From contig CAZBDU010000027.1 of NCBI GenBank assembly GCA_964490725.1, positions 1-58,175 of the forward strand: 58,175 nt of DNA, read 5' to 3'. Origin of the DNA: CAZBDU01 sp964490725 (GTDB lineage: Bacteria > Spirochaetota > Spirochaetia > SZUA-6 > DRHE01). Positions 42,831 through 50,401 of this stretch are shown here, one piece after another. The position numbers were made by a program, and so were the translations under genes. The stretch's first letter is position 1. The number at the start of each line of letters is the position of its first letter. The notes below the pieces were generated by a model. The model searched no databases and had not been told where the DNA came from. It saw nothing but the letters and a program-made list of their open reading frames with translations.

Positions 42831-44948
42831 TCACTCCGAGCCTGGCTCCGGCGGCCGCCAGGCTCCCAGGTAGACGCGGCCCATCCGGTCGGCCGCCGCG
42901 ATGGCGCCCTCCGCCAGCACCGGCCGCAGCAGCGGGCTCTCGGAGACGTTCGCGGACCAGAGAATCTGCCGGCTCTGCAGATCCAGCAGGGCCAGGGCCC
43001 GGGGCCCGCGTTGCGCGCAGGCCATCCGGCCGTGGACGGACGGCGGGAAGAGGGGACCCGCTGCACCGGTGTTGATCGCGGAGACCACCGCACCATCCTC
43101 CGGGCTGACCAGCCGGAGGATGCCGTCGCTTCCCTGCACGGCGAGCGCGCCGCCTCCGGAGCCCGGCTCCGTGAAGGCAACCGGCGCCAGGAGCTTCACT
43201 CCCCTGATCCCGAGCGTCCAGGCGGTCCGGCCCTCTGCGGCCTGCACGGCATGGAGCCTCCCGTCCCGGCCGGCGAGGGCCACATTCCCGCCGGCGACCG
43301 CCGGGGCCCCTGCCAGGGGGGCGCCTGCGCGCAGGGCCAGCACCTGCCTTCCTTCCTCGATCTCCAGCCCCACCAGCCCCCCTTCGCCGTCGACGAAATA
43401 AAGGACCCCCTCCGCCAGGACCGCTTCCCAGGGGATGGCCGAACCGGCGGCGAAACGCCAGCGCAGCGAGCCGTCCTCCACCTCCAGGCAGTACAGGATG
43501 CCGTCCAGGCTCCCGACGAACGCCCGCCCCCCCTGCACCGTGGCGGCGGCCTCGATCCTGCCGCTCGTCTGAAAGCTCCAGCGCTGCTGCCCCGAGGCGG
43601 CCTGCAGGCAGAACACCTCGCCGCTTCTGGAGCCCACCAGGCAGGAGTCGTCGAGCACGGCCGCGGGCGCGTAGATCCCCGCCGGCAGCAGCGCCCGCCA
43701 GCGCAACCCGCCCCCGGCATCCAGGCAGTAAAGCGAGCCTCCCTGGTCTCCGACATAGAGGCTCCCGCGGTGCAGACAGGGCGCGGCGCTCAACAGACCG
43801 GCGGTCACCAGCACCTGCCTGAGCACGGCGCCGGATCCCGGGGAACCGCCGCCGGCTGCGGGGGGGGCACCCGGCCCCCGCTCCCGCCGGGGTGCGGACG
43901 CCGCCCCGCCGCCGGCAGGCGGTCGATCCGCCTTCCCTCCCTCCAGAAGCAGATCCACGTGCCGCTCCACCAGGCGCGAGGCGGTTGCGATCGAAGCCAT
44001 GAGATCGTCCTCCGCCTCCAGGGTGCGAAACTCCACCTCCTCCGCGCTGGAGTCCTGCTCCGCCACCAGACGGAAGGCGTCGTCGAACAGCTCCTGGCTC
44101 ACCCGGAAGCGCACCAGCTGCCGCAGCACCTCCTCCAGGGTGGCGCCCAGCGGCGCCCCGGCGCTCACAGGATTCGTGGAAAGCTCGATGTTCAGCCGCT
44201 CCATCTCGTTCAGGCTGCGCGCGATGTGCTCGTCCACGCTGCCCACCTCGACGAACAGCGCGTGCAGCGGGTCGACGTTCTCGGCGATGATGCGGTCGAA
44301 ACGCACAGCAATCTGCGCAAACCTGGCAACCTCGTGCTGGAGCTGTTTCAGTCTCCGGTCGAAGCGCAGGACGTCCCGGTACAGCCGCAGCTGAGCGCTC
44401 AACTCTCCCAGCACCTCCTCCTGGAGGCCCCTGTCCGCCGCCAGCCTGGACAGAGCGTCCCAGGAGACCTGGATCTTGCGCAGGATCAGCACCGCGGATT
44501 TCATCAGGTTCAGGACCATCTCCTCCAGCTGCTGCTTGCGCTCCACCTCCAGCGAGACGTAGAGGTCCCGGTCACCCTGCTCCCGCGCCCGGTGCGCCAG
44601 CCTGCCCCGCTCTCTCTCCATCTCCGCCAGCTCGGCGGCTCTCTGCCGGAAGGCTTCCCGCACGTCCAGAGAGAGCGCGGTAAAGAACTCCTGGTAGCGC
44701 CCGATGTCGCGGCGCAGCTCCTCCATGGCGCCTTCATAGTGGTCGATGATGCCGTCCATCACCTGGAGCCAGTGCTGGATGGAGGCGGCTGCCCTCCTTC
44801 CGCGCACCATGCCGGGGAAGCCCCGCCGCCTGGACAGGCGAGCGATCTCTCTCTGGTAGGCCCGGAGCCTTTCCTGGAGAACGAGAAATCTGTCCTTCGC
44901 AAAGGACGGCACCTGGTAGGTCTTGTCGAGGACCGTTATCTCGCGCAC
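42831..44948 (-). CDS. Cytosolic coiled-coil protein with C-terminal PQQ-type beta-propeller
   Basis: The 705-residue protein has no signal peptide. Residues 1-330 are almost wholly helical and charged, with coiled-coil patterns (ELAEMERERGRLAHRAREQG, RRLKQLQHEVARF). A low-complexity Gly/Pro linker follows (about 330-365). The C-terminal 340 residues form a PQQ/WD-like propeller with at least six repeats of the type SLYVGDQGGSLYCLDAGGGL, CLVGSRSGEVFCLQAASGQ and AFVGSLDGILYCLEVEDGS. BamB and the quinoprotein dehydrogenases with this propeller are secreted, so a cytosolic version attached to coiled coils is unusual and suggests a scaffold or signalling platform. The -10 box TACAAT ends six bases before ATG 44948. 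Confidence 0.72.
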   Translation of the reverse strand: MREITVLDKTYQVPSFAKDRFLVLQERLRAYQREIARLSRRRGFPGMVRGRRAAASIQHWLQVMDGIIDHYEGAMEELRRDIGRYQEFFTALSLDVREAFRQRAAELAEMERERGRLAHRAREQGDRDLYVSLEVERKQQLEEMVLNLMKSAVLILRKIQVSWDALSRLAADRGLQEEVLGELSAQLRLYRDVLRFDRRLKQLQHEVARFAQIAVRFDRIIAENVDPLHALFVEVGSVDEHIARSLNEMERLNIELSTNPVSAGAPLGATLEEVLRQLVRFRVSQELFDDAFRLVAEQDSSAEEVEFRTLEAEDDLMASIATASRLVERHVDLLLEGGKADRPPAGGGAASAPRRERGPGAPPAAGGGSPGSGAVLRQVLVTAGLLSAAPCLHRGSLYVGDQGGSLYCLDAGGGLRWRALLPAGIYAPAAVLDDSCLVGSRSGEVFCLQAASGQQRWSFQTSGRIEAAATVQGGRAFVGSLDGILYCLEVEDGSLRWRFAAGSAIPWEAVLAEGVLYFVDGEGGLVGLEIEEGRQVLALRAGAPLAGAPAVAGGNVALAGRDGRLHAVQAAEGRTAWTLGIRGVKLLAPVAFTEPGSGGGALAVQGSDGILRLVSPEDGAVVSAINTGAAGPLFPPSVHGRMACAQRGPRALALLDLQSRQILWSANVSESPLLRPVLAEGAIAAADRMGRVYLGAWRPPEPGSE

Positions 44949-44954
44949 CCCTCG

Positions 44955-44960
44955 ATTGTA
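44955..44960 (-). promoter_or_regulatory. -10 box (TACAAT) of the coiled-coil/PQQ gene, possible leaderless start
   Basis: TACAAT on the minus strand ends six bases before ATG 44948, leaving no room for a ribosome site. The -35 region at 17-base spacing is TGGCCA, a poor match. Confidence 0.45.
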
Positions 44961-45130
44961 GAGCGAGCGGCCCGAAGTGGCCAGTGTGGAGCCGGCCCCC
45001 TCTTCTCAATACCCACCCATCCGATTTATCTTGCTGGAGGCGCGCTGCCCGAGTCCGGGGCGGACCGGCGGCGACGCACCCGGAGAGGAGGACCGGTGGC
45101 AGGATCGACAGCGGCCGGGAAGGGACGGCG

Positions 45131-46009
45131 ATGAACCGCCGGAGAGCCGTCGCCTACATGGTGTTGACGGCCCTGCTGTGGAGCGCAGGGGGACTGCTCA
45201 TCAAATCTGTGAGCCTGCACCCCCTGGCCCTGGCCGGGCTGCGCAGCGTCATCTCCGCAGTGTTCCTGCTGGTTGCGGCCGGGCGGGACGGCTCCGGCAG
45301 GGGCCCGCTGCGCAGGCTGTTCGCGAGCTGGAGCCCGCCGCGGGCGGCCGGCGCGCTGGCCTACGCTGGCGTGGTCATCCTGTTCGTCGTGGCCACCAAG
45401 CTGACCACCGCGGCCAACGCAATCCTGCTGCAGTACACCGCCCCCATCTACGTGGCCCTGTTCAGCTACTGGCTCCTGGGAGAGCGCGTCTCCGCGGTGG
45501 ACTGGCTCACCATAGGCGTCGTGCTGGGCGGCCTGGTGCTCTTCTTCCTGGACGACCTCAGCACTGCCGGTCTCTGGGGCAACGTCCTGGCCATCCTCTC
45601 CGGGGTCTGCTTCGCCTGGGTGGCGCTGCTGATGCGCCGCCAGAAGGAGGCGGTGCCGCTGGATTCGGTCATCCTGGGGAATATCCTGGCGGCCCTGATC
45701 TGCCTGCCCTTCATCGCGCGCTCGGCCCCGACGGCGGGGGACTGGCTGGGCCTCGCGCTGCTGGGCATCGTGCAGCTGGGGGTCTCCTACCTCCTGTACG
45801 CCGCCGCGGTCCCCTACCTGACGGCCGTGGAGATCATCCTCATCCCGGTGATCGAGCCGGTCCTCAATCCTCTGTGGGTGCTGCTGGCCGTGGGAGAGAA
45901 GCCCGGCCCGTGGGCCCTCCTGGGAGGAGTCGTGGTGCTGGCGGCGGTGACCTTTCGGGGGCTGCACGCCGCCCGCATCTACCGGGCCGGCCGGCCGCAC
46001 GGCGCGTGA
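45131..46009 (+). CDS. EamA-family (drug/metabolite superfamily) transporter
   Basis: The 292-residue protein has ten membrane helices as two repeated EamA halves: AVAYMVLTALLWSAGGLLIK, LRSVISAVFLLVAA, TTAANAILLQYTAPIYVALF and LLGERVSAVDWLTIGVVLGG in the first, NILAALICLPFIAR and EIILIPVIEPVLNPLWVLLA in the second. Members export or import amino acids, nucleotide sugars or other metabolites, and the substrate cannot be read from sequence. GGAAGGGA precedes ATG 45131. It is the first of three closely spaced plus-strand genes. Confidence 0.85.
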   Translation: MNRRRAVAYMVLTALLWSAGGLLIKSVSLHPLALAGLRSVISAVFLLVAAGRDGSGRGPLRRLFASWSPPRAAGALAYAGVVILFVVATKLTTAANAILLQYTAPIYVALFSYWLLGERVSAVDWLTIGVVLGGLVLFFLDDLSTAGLWGNVLAILSGVCFAWVALLMRRQKEAVPLDSVILGNILAALICLPFIARSAPTAGDWLGLALLGIVQLGVSYLLYAAAVPYLTAVEIILIPVIEPVLNPLWVLLAVGEKPGPWALLGGVVVLAAVTFRGLHAARIYRAGRPHGA

Positions 46010-46018
46010 GGTCCAGGG

Positions 46019-46999
46019 ATGGACGGCGCTCCGGAGTCGAAACGCATCGAGTCCATCGACCAGTTTCGAGGGCTCGCCATCGTGCTGATGGTCGCCGCCA
46101 ACTTTCTGGTCGGCCTCAGCGCCGTGCCTCCGTGGCTCAAACACGCCCCGGATGTCGGGCTGACATGCGTCGACCTCATCGCGCCGCTGTTCATTTTCGC
46201 CATCGGGCTGACCTACGGCAGGAGCTACCGCAAGAGGGTGGAGACGGACGGCCGCGGCGCCGCGCTGGGTCACTTTGCGCGGCGCTACCTTGCCATACTC
46301 GGCATCGGCGCCATAATCGCCGCCGGCGAAGGCCTCACCGGCAAGGGCCCGGGCGGCGGATGGGAAGTGCTTTCCGCGATCGGCGGCGCCGGGCTCACCA
46401 CGCTGCTGGTAATCGAGCTGCCCTGGTGGGCACGGCTCGTCTCCGCATCAGTGCTCCTGTCGGGATACCAGCTCATGCTGGACCGCTTCTGGCTCCACAC
46501 GGTCCTTCAGTCCACCCACGGAGGGATGCTGGCCACGCTCTCGTGGGCGGCAATACTCATCCCGTCCACGGTGGCCGGCGATCTGTTCCACCGGACACGG
46601 GACCCGCTGCGGCGGACGGCCTTCCTCGGCGCGGCAGCCGTGCTCCTTCTGGCGCTGGGCCTGGGCGCCGGGCTGGTCGTACCGATAAGCAAGAGCCGCG
46701 TCTCGGCCAGCTACGCGCTGGTCAGCCTTGGCGCGAGCTGCGGCCTGTTCGCCCTCGTCACGGCCGTGGTGGACCTGGGCCGCCTGAAGTGGAGCCTCTT
46801 GTCGCAGTGGGGGAGGAATCCGCTGCTCCTCTACATAGGGCACGAGCTTCTGCTGGGCATCCTGGTGCTCCCCGGCGTTCCCGGATGGTACGCAGAGGCT
46901 CCCTGGTGGCTCACGCTCGTGCAGGGTGCCGCCCTCTTCGCCGCCCTCACCCTGCTGGCCCGCCTCCTTGCACGCAGAGGGCTCACCTTGTCGATGTGA
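46019..46999 (+). CDS. HGSNAT/DUF1624-like membrane acyltransferase family protein
   Basis: The 326-residue integral membrane protein starts with IESIDQFRGLAIVLMVAANF, the hallmark D-x-x-R-G-L helix of membrane acyltransferases of the HGSNAT (heparan-alpha-glucosaminide N-acetyltransferase) and DUF1624/DUF5009 group. Further features are CVDLIAPLFIFAIGLTYGRS, ARRYLAILGIGAI and the late helix pair GRNPLLLYIGHELLLGI. About nine helices are visible. The family moves acetyl groups onto sugars across the membrane, but the bacterial substrate is unknown. It starts 9 bases after the EamA gene. Confidence 0.75.
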   Translation: MDGAPESKRIESIDQFRGLAIVLMVAANFLVGLSAVPPWLKHAPDVGLTCVDLIAPLFIFAIGLTYGRSYRKRVETDGRGAALGHFARRYLAILGIGAIIAAGEGLTGKGPGGGWEVLSAIGGAGLTTLLVIELPWWARLVSASVLLSGYQLMLDRFWLHTVLQSTHGGMLATLSWAAILIPSTVAGDLFHRTRDPLRRTAFLGAAAVLLLALGLGAGLVVPISKSRVSASYALVSLGASCGLFALVTAVVDLGRLKWSLLSQWGRNPLLLYIGHELLLGILVLPGVPGWYAEAPWWLTLVQGAALFAALTLLARLLARRGLTLSM

Positions 47000-47054
47000 T
47001 CGGCAGGTCCTGAAGAGCAGCCGGCACGCTTGGGATTCCAGTCTTTTTCGACAA

Positions 47055-48038
47055 ATGAAGCCGGCCGAGCGGGCGCGGCTTCAAGGTTTCGCCGAGGATC
47101 TGTTCGAGACGATCCGCCGCCACGCTCCAACGCCGCGGCTCTACGCACCCCTGGTCACAACCCGCCGGGAGCTTGCCCTGTCCGCGCCCGCGCGAACGGT
47201 CGCCGTCGATGGGCTGAGGGTCGTCGTTCTCAGCGACGCGCTTCCGGGACAGCGCAACCTCCAGGCCATGGTGGATCGCTTTGCCGCTGCCTTCGCGCAG
47301 CCGGTGGAGCTGTACAACCTCCACGATCTGGAGATCCGGGGAGGGTGCCAGGGCTGCCTGCGTTGCGGCGCGGAGTATCGCTGCGCGTACACGGGCAAGG
47401 ACGGGTTCATCGACTTCTACAACGGCACCCTGAGGCAGGCTGACGCGATCGTGTTCGCCGTCACCGCCCGCCAGCTCTCCTGGAAATGGCGGCAGTTCCT
47501 GGACTGCAGCTTCTTCAACACGCACACCCCCTCGCTGGTGGGCAAGCAGGTGGCCTTTCTCGTTTCCGGTCCGCTGTCGCAGCTTCCCGACCTCCGGCTC
47601 GTGTACGAGGCATGGTTCGAGATCCAACGCTCACATCTGGCCGGTTTCGTCTCGGATGAGGGGGAGAGCGCCGAAGTGGCGGCCCATCTGGATGCGCTGG
47701 CCGAGCGGCTGGTCCGCCTGGCCCGCACCGGCTACGTCCGTCCCCGGACCTTCCTGGGTATCGCGGGCATGAAGGTGTTCCGCGACGACATCTGGGGGGG
47801 CTTGCGCATCGTTTTTCGTGCGGATCACCGGGCGTACAAGAGACTGGGAGTGTACGATTTTCCCCAAAGGTCCTGGCGCAGGCGCATCGCGGTCTCGGTC
47901 GGTTGGCTGATCACCGGGCTCCCGGCGATCCGGAAGCGCTTCCCGGCCATGATCAGGAGCCAGATGATCCGGCCCTACGCCCGGCTGCTGGACCGTATCG
48001 TGGCGCCGGTGAAGGCCAGCCGCAAGAGCTCCATCTAG
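47055..48038 (+). CDS. Flavodoxin-fold NAD(P)H oxidoreductase with cysteine cluster
   Basis: The 327-residue protein has a flavodoxin-like FMN domain (about residues 50-215): VVVLSDALPGQRNLQAMVD, ADAIVFAVTARQLSWKWRQF and LVGKQVAFLVSGPLSQLPD. It contains the motif GGCQGCLRCGAEYRC, four cysteines resembling iron-sulfur flavoproteins of the NADPH-dependent FMN reductase family. The C-terminal 110 residues are helical and basic, possibly peripheral to the membrane. ATG 47055 is the first ATG in frame. The frame is open for another 30 codons upstream, past the end of the preceding gene, and no ribosome site is clear, so the start is uncertain. The stop overlaps that of the convergent protease gene within CTAG if the latter is frame-corrected. 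Confidence 0.72.
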   Translation: MKPAERARLQGFAEDLFETIRRHAPTPRLYAPLVTTRRELALSAPARTVAVDGLRVVVLSDALPGQRNLQAMVDRFAAAFAQPVELYNLHDLEIRGGCQGCLRCGAEYRCAYTGKDGFIDFYNGTLRQADAIVFAVTARQLSWKWRQFLDCSFFNTHTPSLVGKQVAFLVSGPLSQLPDLRLVYEAWFEIQRSHLAGFVSDEGESAEVAAHLDALAERLVRLARTGYVRPRTFLGIAGMKVFRDDIWGGLRIVFRADHRAYKRLGVYDFPQRSWRRRIAVSVGWLITGLPAIRKRFPAMIRSQMIRPYARLLDRIVAPVKASRKSSI

Positions 48039-49868
48039 TGCTCCAGGAGCAGATCCGCGTCGCTCCGGGCCGTTTCGAAACCGCCGGCGACCTTCGATGA
48101 GGTAGATCTGCTGGAGGAGGACGGTGGGTGTGGCGTCGAGCTCGAAGGTCACCAGGACGGCGTCCCGATCCGCGAGGCTCGTCTTCTGCCGATCCACCAG
48201 ACGCCCCTCCTTGGTTGACTTCAGCCCCGCGACCACGGCATCGATCATGGCCTCCAGGCTCGCGCCCCTGGGTATCGGCGCAGACACGACGAGCAGGGCC
48301 GGCTGATACCCGTCCGGGGTGGGCTTGCCCCCGCCGAACAGCACTCCCGGCCCGGGGATCGCCTCCTGGAAGAAACCGGTGTCTTCGATCCACCCGTCCG
48401 GTTTGATGGCGAAGAACCTCCTCCACTTCGCGATCGATTCCTCGGACTCCTCCCCGGCCCGCGGAACGGCGTCTCCCCCCCGCCTCTCCGGGTTCTCCTC
48501 CAGTGGCCGGAGGGTCAAGGCGTCAGCGGTGGGCTCGACTTCGGTGAGCTCCAGGATATACCCTCCCGTCGCCATTCCGGAGGCGTCGGAGACCACGACA
48601 TCGTAGTCCCCGTCGATCGGAGCCTCGAAGACGAGCCTGGCGTTGAGCCCCAGGATCCCACCGCCGCTGTCGTCGTCGCTGCCGGTTTCCCAGTCCGCAC
48701 CGGCATCGACAATGATCCAGGGGTCCACGAGAATCGACTCCGCGACCACGGCCACCTTCTGCCCCTCCCGCAAGCGGAGCTTGTAGACGTCGTAGTCGAG
48801 CGGATAGTCGAGCCCCGCGCGGACCCGCCGCCCCAGCATGAGCCGTTTCCGATCGTCCGAATCGACAAACGGCTGGAGGCAGACGTTGGAGGACACACGG
48901 ACCACCGCCTCGCCGCCGGAGGAGAGAGCGACGATCAGGAAGTGGGGTGTGGAGCCCAGCGTTGTCGCGCGCACCGACTCCGTTCCCGCGTAGACCTCGT
49001 CGGTAGCGGCCAATTCGTCTCCCCAGAAGTTCCGAAGAGAAACCGCGACATCGGTCTGCGACTCCACGTCGATCTGGAGATCCGTCCCGGGAGCCTCCCG
49101 GATGACAAACACCCAGGCGTCCCAAACGTTGTCCAGAGTGACACGATGCTCCCTTGCGCCCCCGGTCTCTGGAAAAGCACGTTCCCCGATCCCTGCCACG
49201 TCGACACCCTGGAGCATCTTCTCGATCCTGGGCGACAGGTCCTGTACCGAGGCCACCATGCCGAACCCCTGCGCGGTGAACGCCAGTCCGGATATGCCGA
49301 GGACCCGACCTGTGTCATCGGCCAGAACGCCACCGCTCTGTCCGGCCACGGTGTCCGCATCGGTCTGGAAAAACGTGATCCCCTCGACTTCCCATTCGCG
49401 GATACGCGAGAGGATCCCCTTCACGATGGTCGGTTGGGGAAAGCTGTCGCTCTCCATGGGATAGCCCACCATGTACACGTCGCTCCCGACGGGAATCGAC
49501 TCGTCGCCGGCCAGGTCCGCCGGCGGGTGGCTCACCGCAACGGGTCCGATCAGGGCCATGTCTCCCATCAGGTCCACGTGAGCCACCGGCGCGGCCGCGA
49601 TCTCTGTGCCGTCTGCAAACACGAGCCGGGCATTCGCATCGGGTCGGACCACGTGGGCGTTCGTGAGAACCCACCCACCCTCGATCAGCACGCCGCTTCC
49701 CGAGGACTCGGCGGTCTGCACGAACACCAGCGAGCCGGCGATCTTCTGGTAGATCTCCATGGCGGACAGGCGCCGGTCCGCGACGCCGCTCGGAGCCGGA
49801 GCCGTGCGGCAGCCGAGCATGGCGAGCAATGTCAGAGCGACAAAGGCAGATCTGTATGCACGCACCAT
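48035..49868 (-). CDS. Trypsin-like serine protease lipoprotein, probably frameshifted at its 3' end
   Basis: The protein has a lipoprotein signal peptide (ALTLLAMLGC, Cys20) and an S1C/HtrA-like protease domain. The triad is His71 (VLTNAHVV), Asp in DLMGDMALIG and Ser in VAGQSGGVLAD. Beta domains of the PPC type follow, then a C-terminal DUF1795/PsbP-like segment (VLLQQIYLIEGRRRF). From about 48084 the frame as written runs on to 47631 as basic, proline-rich nonsense antisense to the flavoprotein gene. Removing one base restores ETARSDADLLLEH and a stop at 48035-48037. I therefore end the gene at 48035 and suspect a one-base indel, either a sequencing error or real. ATG 49868 has GAGG upstream. 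Confidence 0.75.
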
Positions 49869-49873
49869 CTCTA

Positions 49874-50170
49874 TTACCTCGCAGTCCGGCTCCTCAGGCC
49901 GGCATCCCGGAACCGCGGCGAGCGACCTCTCAGCCGGCGCAGGAGCCGGCTCCGCTGTAGAAGCCGCGGCAGGGCGAATACGCCGCCGAAGAGACCGAGG
50001 CCCAGAAGAAGCCCGCCGAGAAGCGCCCACAGGACCTCATCGGGATACGGCACCGCGGGCGTCCTGCCGGTGCGCCGGGCAGTCGCTTCGGAGATGAAGG
50101 CGACCCAGCCCCAGACGATCGCCACGCCAACGCAGATCGCGATCATGTTGCTGACGGTCACAAGAAACAT
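49874..50170 (-). CDS. Small membrane protein of unknown function
   Basis: The 98-residue protein has two hydrophobic helices (FLVTVSNMIAICVGVAIVWGW and EVLWALLGGLLLGLGLFGGV) and a basic C-terminus (LLQRSRLLRRLRGRS) that should face the cytosol. ATG 50170 has AGGAGG five bases upstream. An in-frame ATG at 50191 lacks one. It lies 5 bases before the protease gene on the same strand and is probably cotranscribed with it. Confidence 0.7.
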   Translation of the reverse strand: MFLVTVSNMIAICVGVAIVWGWVAFISEATARRTGRTPAVPYPDEVLWALLGGLLLGLGLFGGVFALPRLLQRSRLLRRLRGRSPRFRDAGLRSRTAR

Positions 50171-50287
50171 AGGAACCTCCTGTCGCGGCATCAGAGCCGC
50201 AAAGTAAGTCTGCAGAAAGCATGCCGCCGGGAATGGTGTGCCGTAAATCGTCGAAATGACTCATTTTGCACCGCTTTCCTGCTGTGT

Positions 50288-50309
50288 ACCTGGGGCGCGC
50301 ACCTGGGGC
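50288..50309. repeat. 9-bp direct repeat in the divergent promoter region of the LuxR-ATPase gene
   Basis: ACCTGGGGC occurs at 50288-50296 and again at 50301-50309, 13 bases apart start to start. This is a possible operator, and no regulator can be assigned. Confidence 0.3.
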
Positions 50310-50377
50310 AAAGTACTCACCCTCCCGCTCGTCGATTCCGCCTGCTCGCAACCAGGAAGCGGCGCCAGGGAGAGCCG

Positions 50378-50386
50378 TGGTATAAT
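50378..50386 (+). promoter_or_regulatory. Extended -10 promoter of the LuxR-ATPase regulator gene
   Basis: TGGTATAAT is an extended -10 element ending 15 bases before ATG 50402, with the GGGGAG ribosome site in between. No -35 match is visible. Confidence 0.5.
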
Positions 50387-50401
50387 GCAGCGGGGAGAAT
50401 C

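Noticed and set aside
47631..48034. C-terminal 130 residues of the protease as written
   Set aside because: They are antisense to the flavoprotein gene, basic and proline-rich without structure. A one-base correction gives a normal end at 48035.
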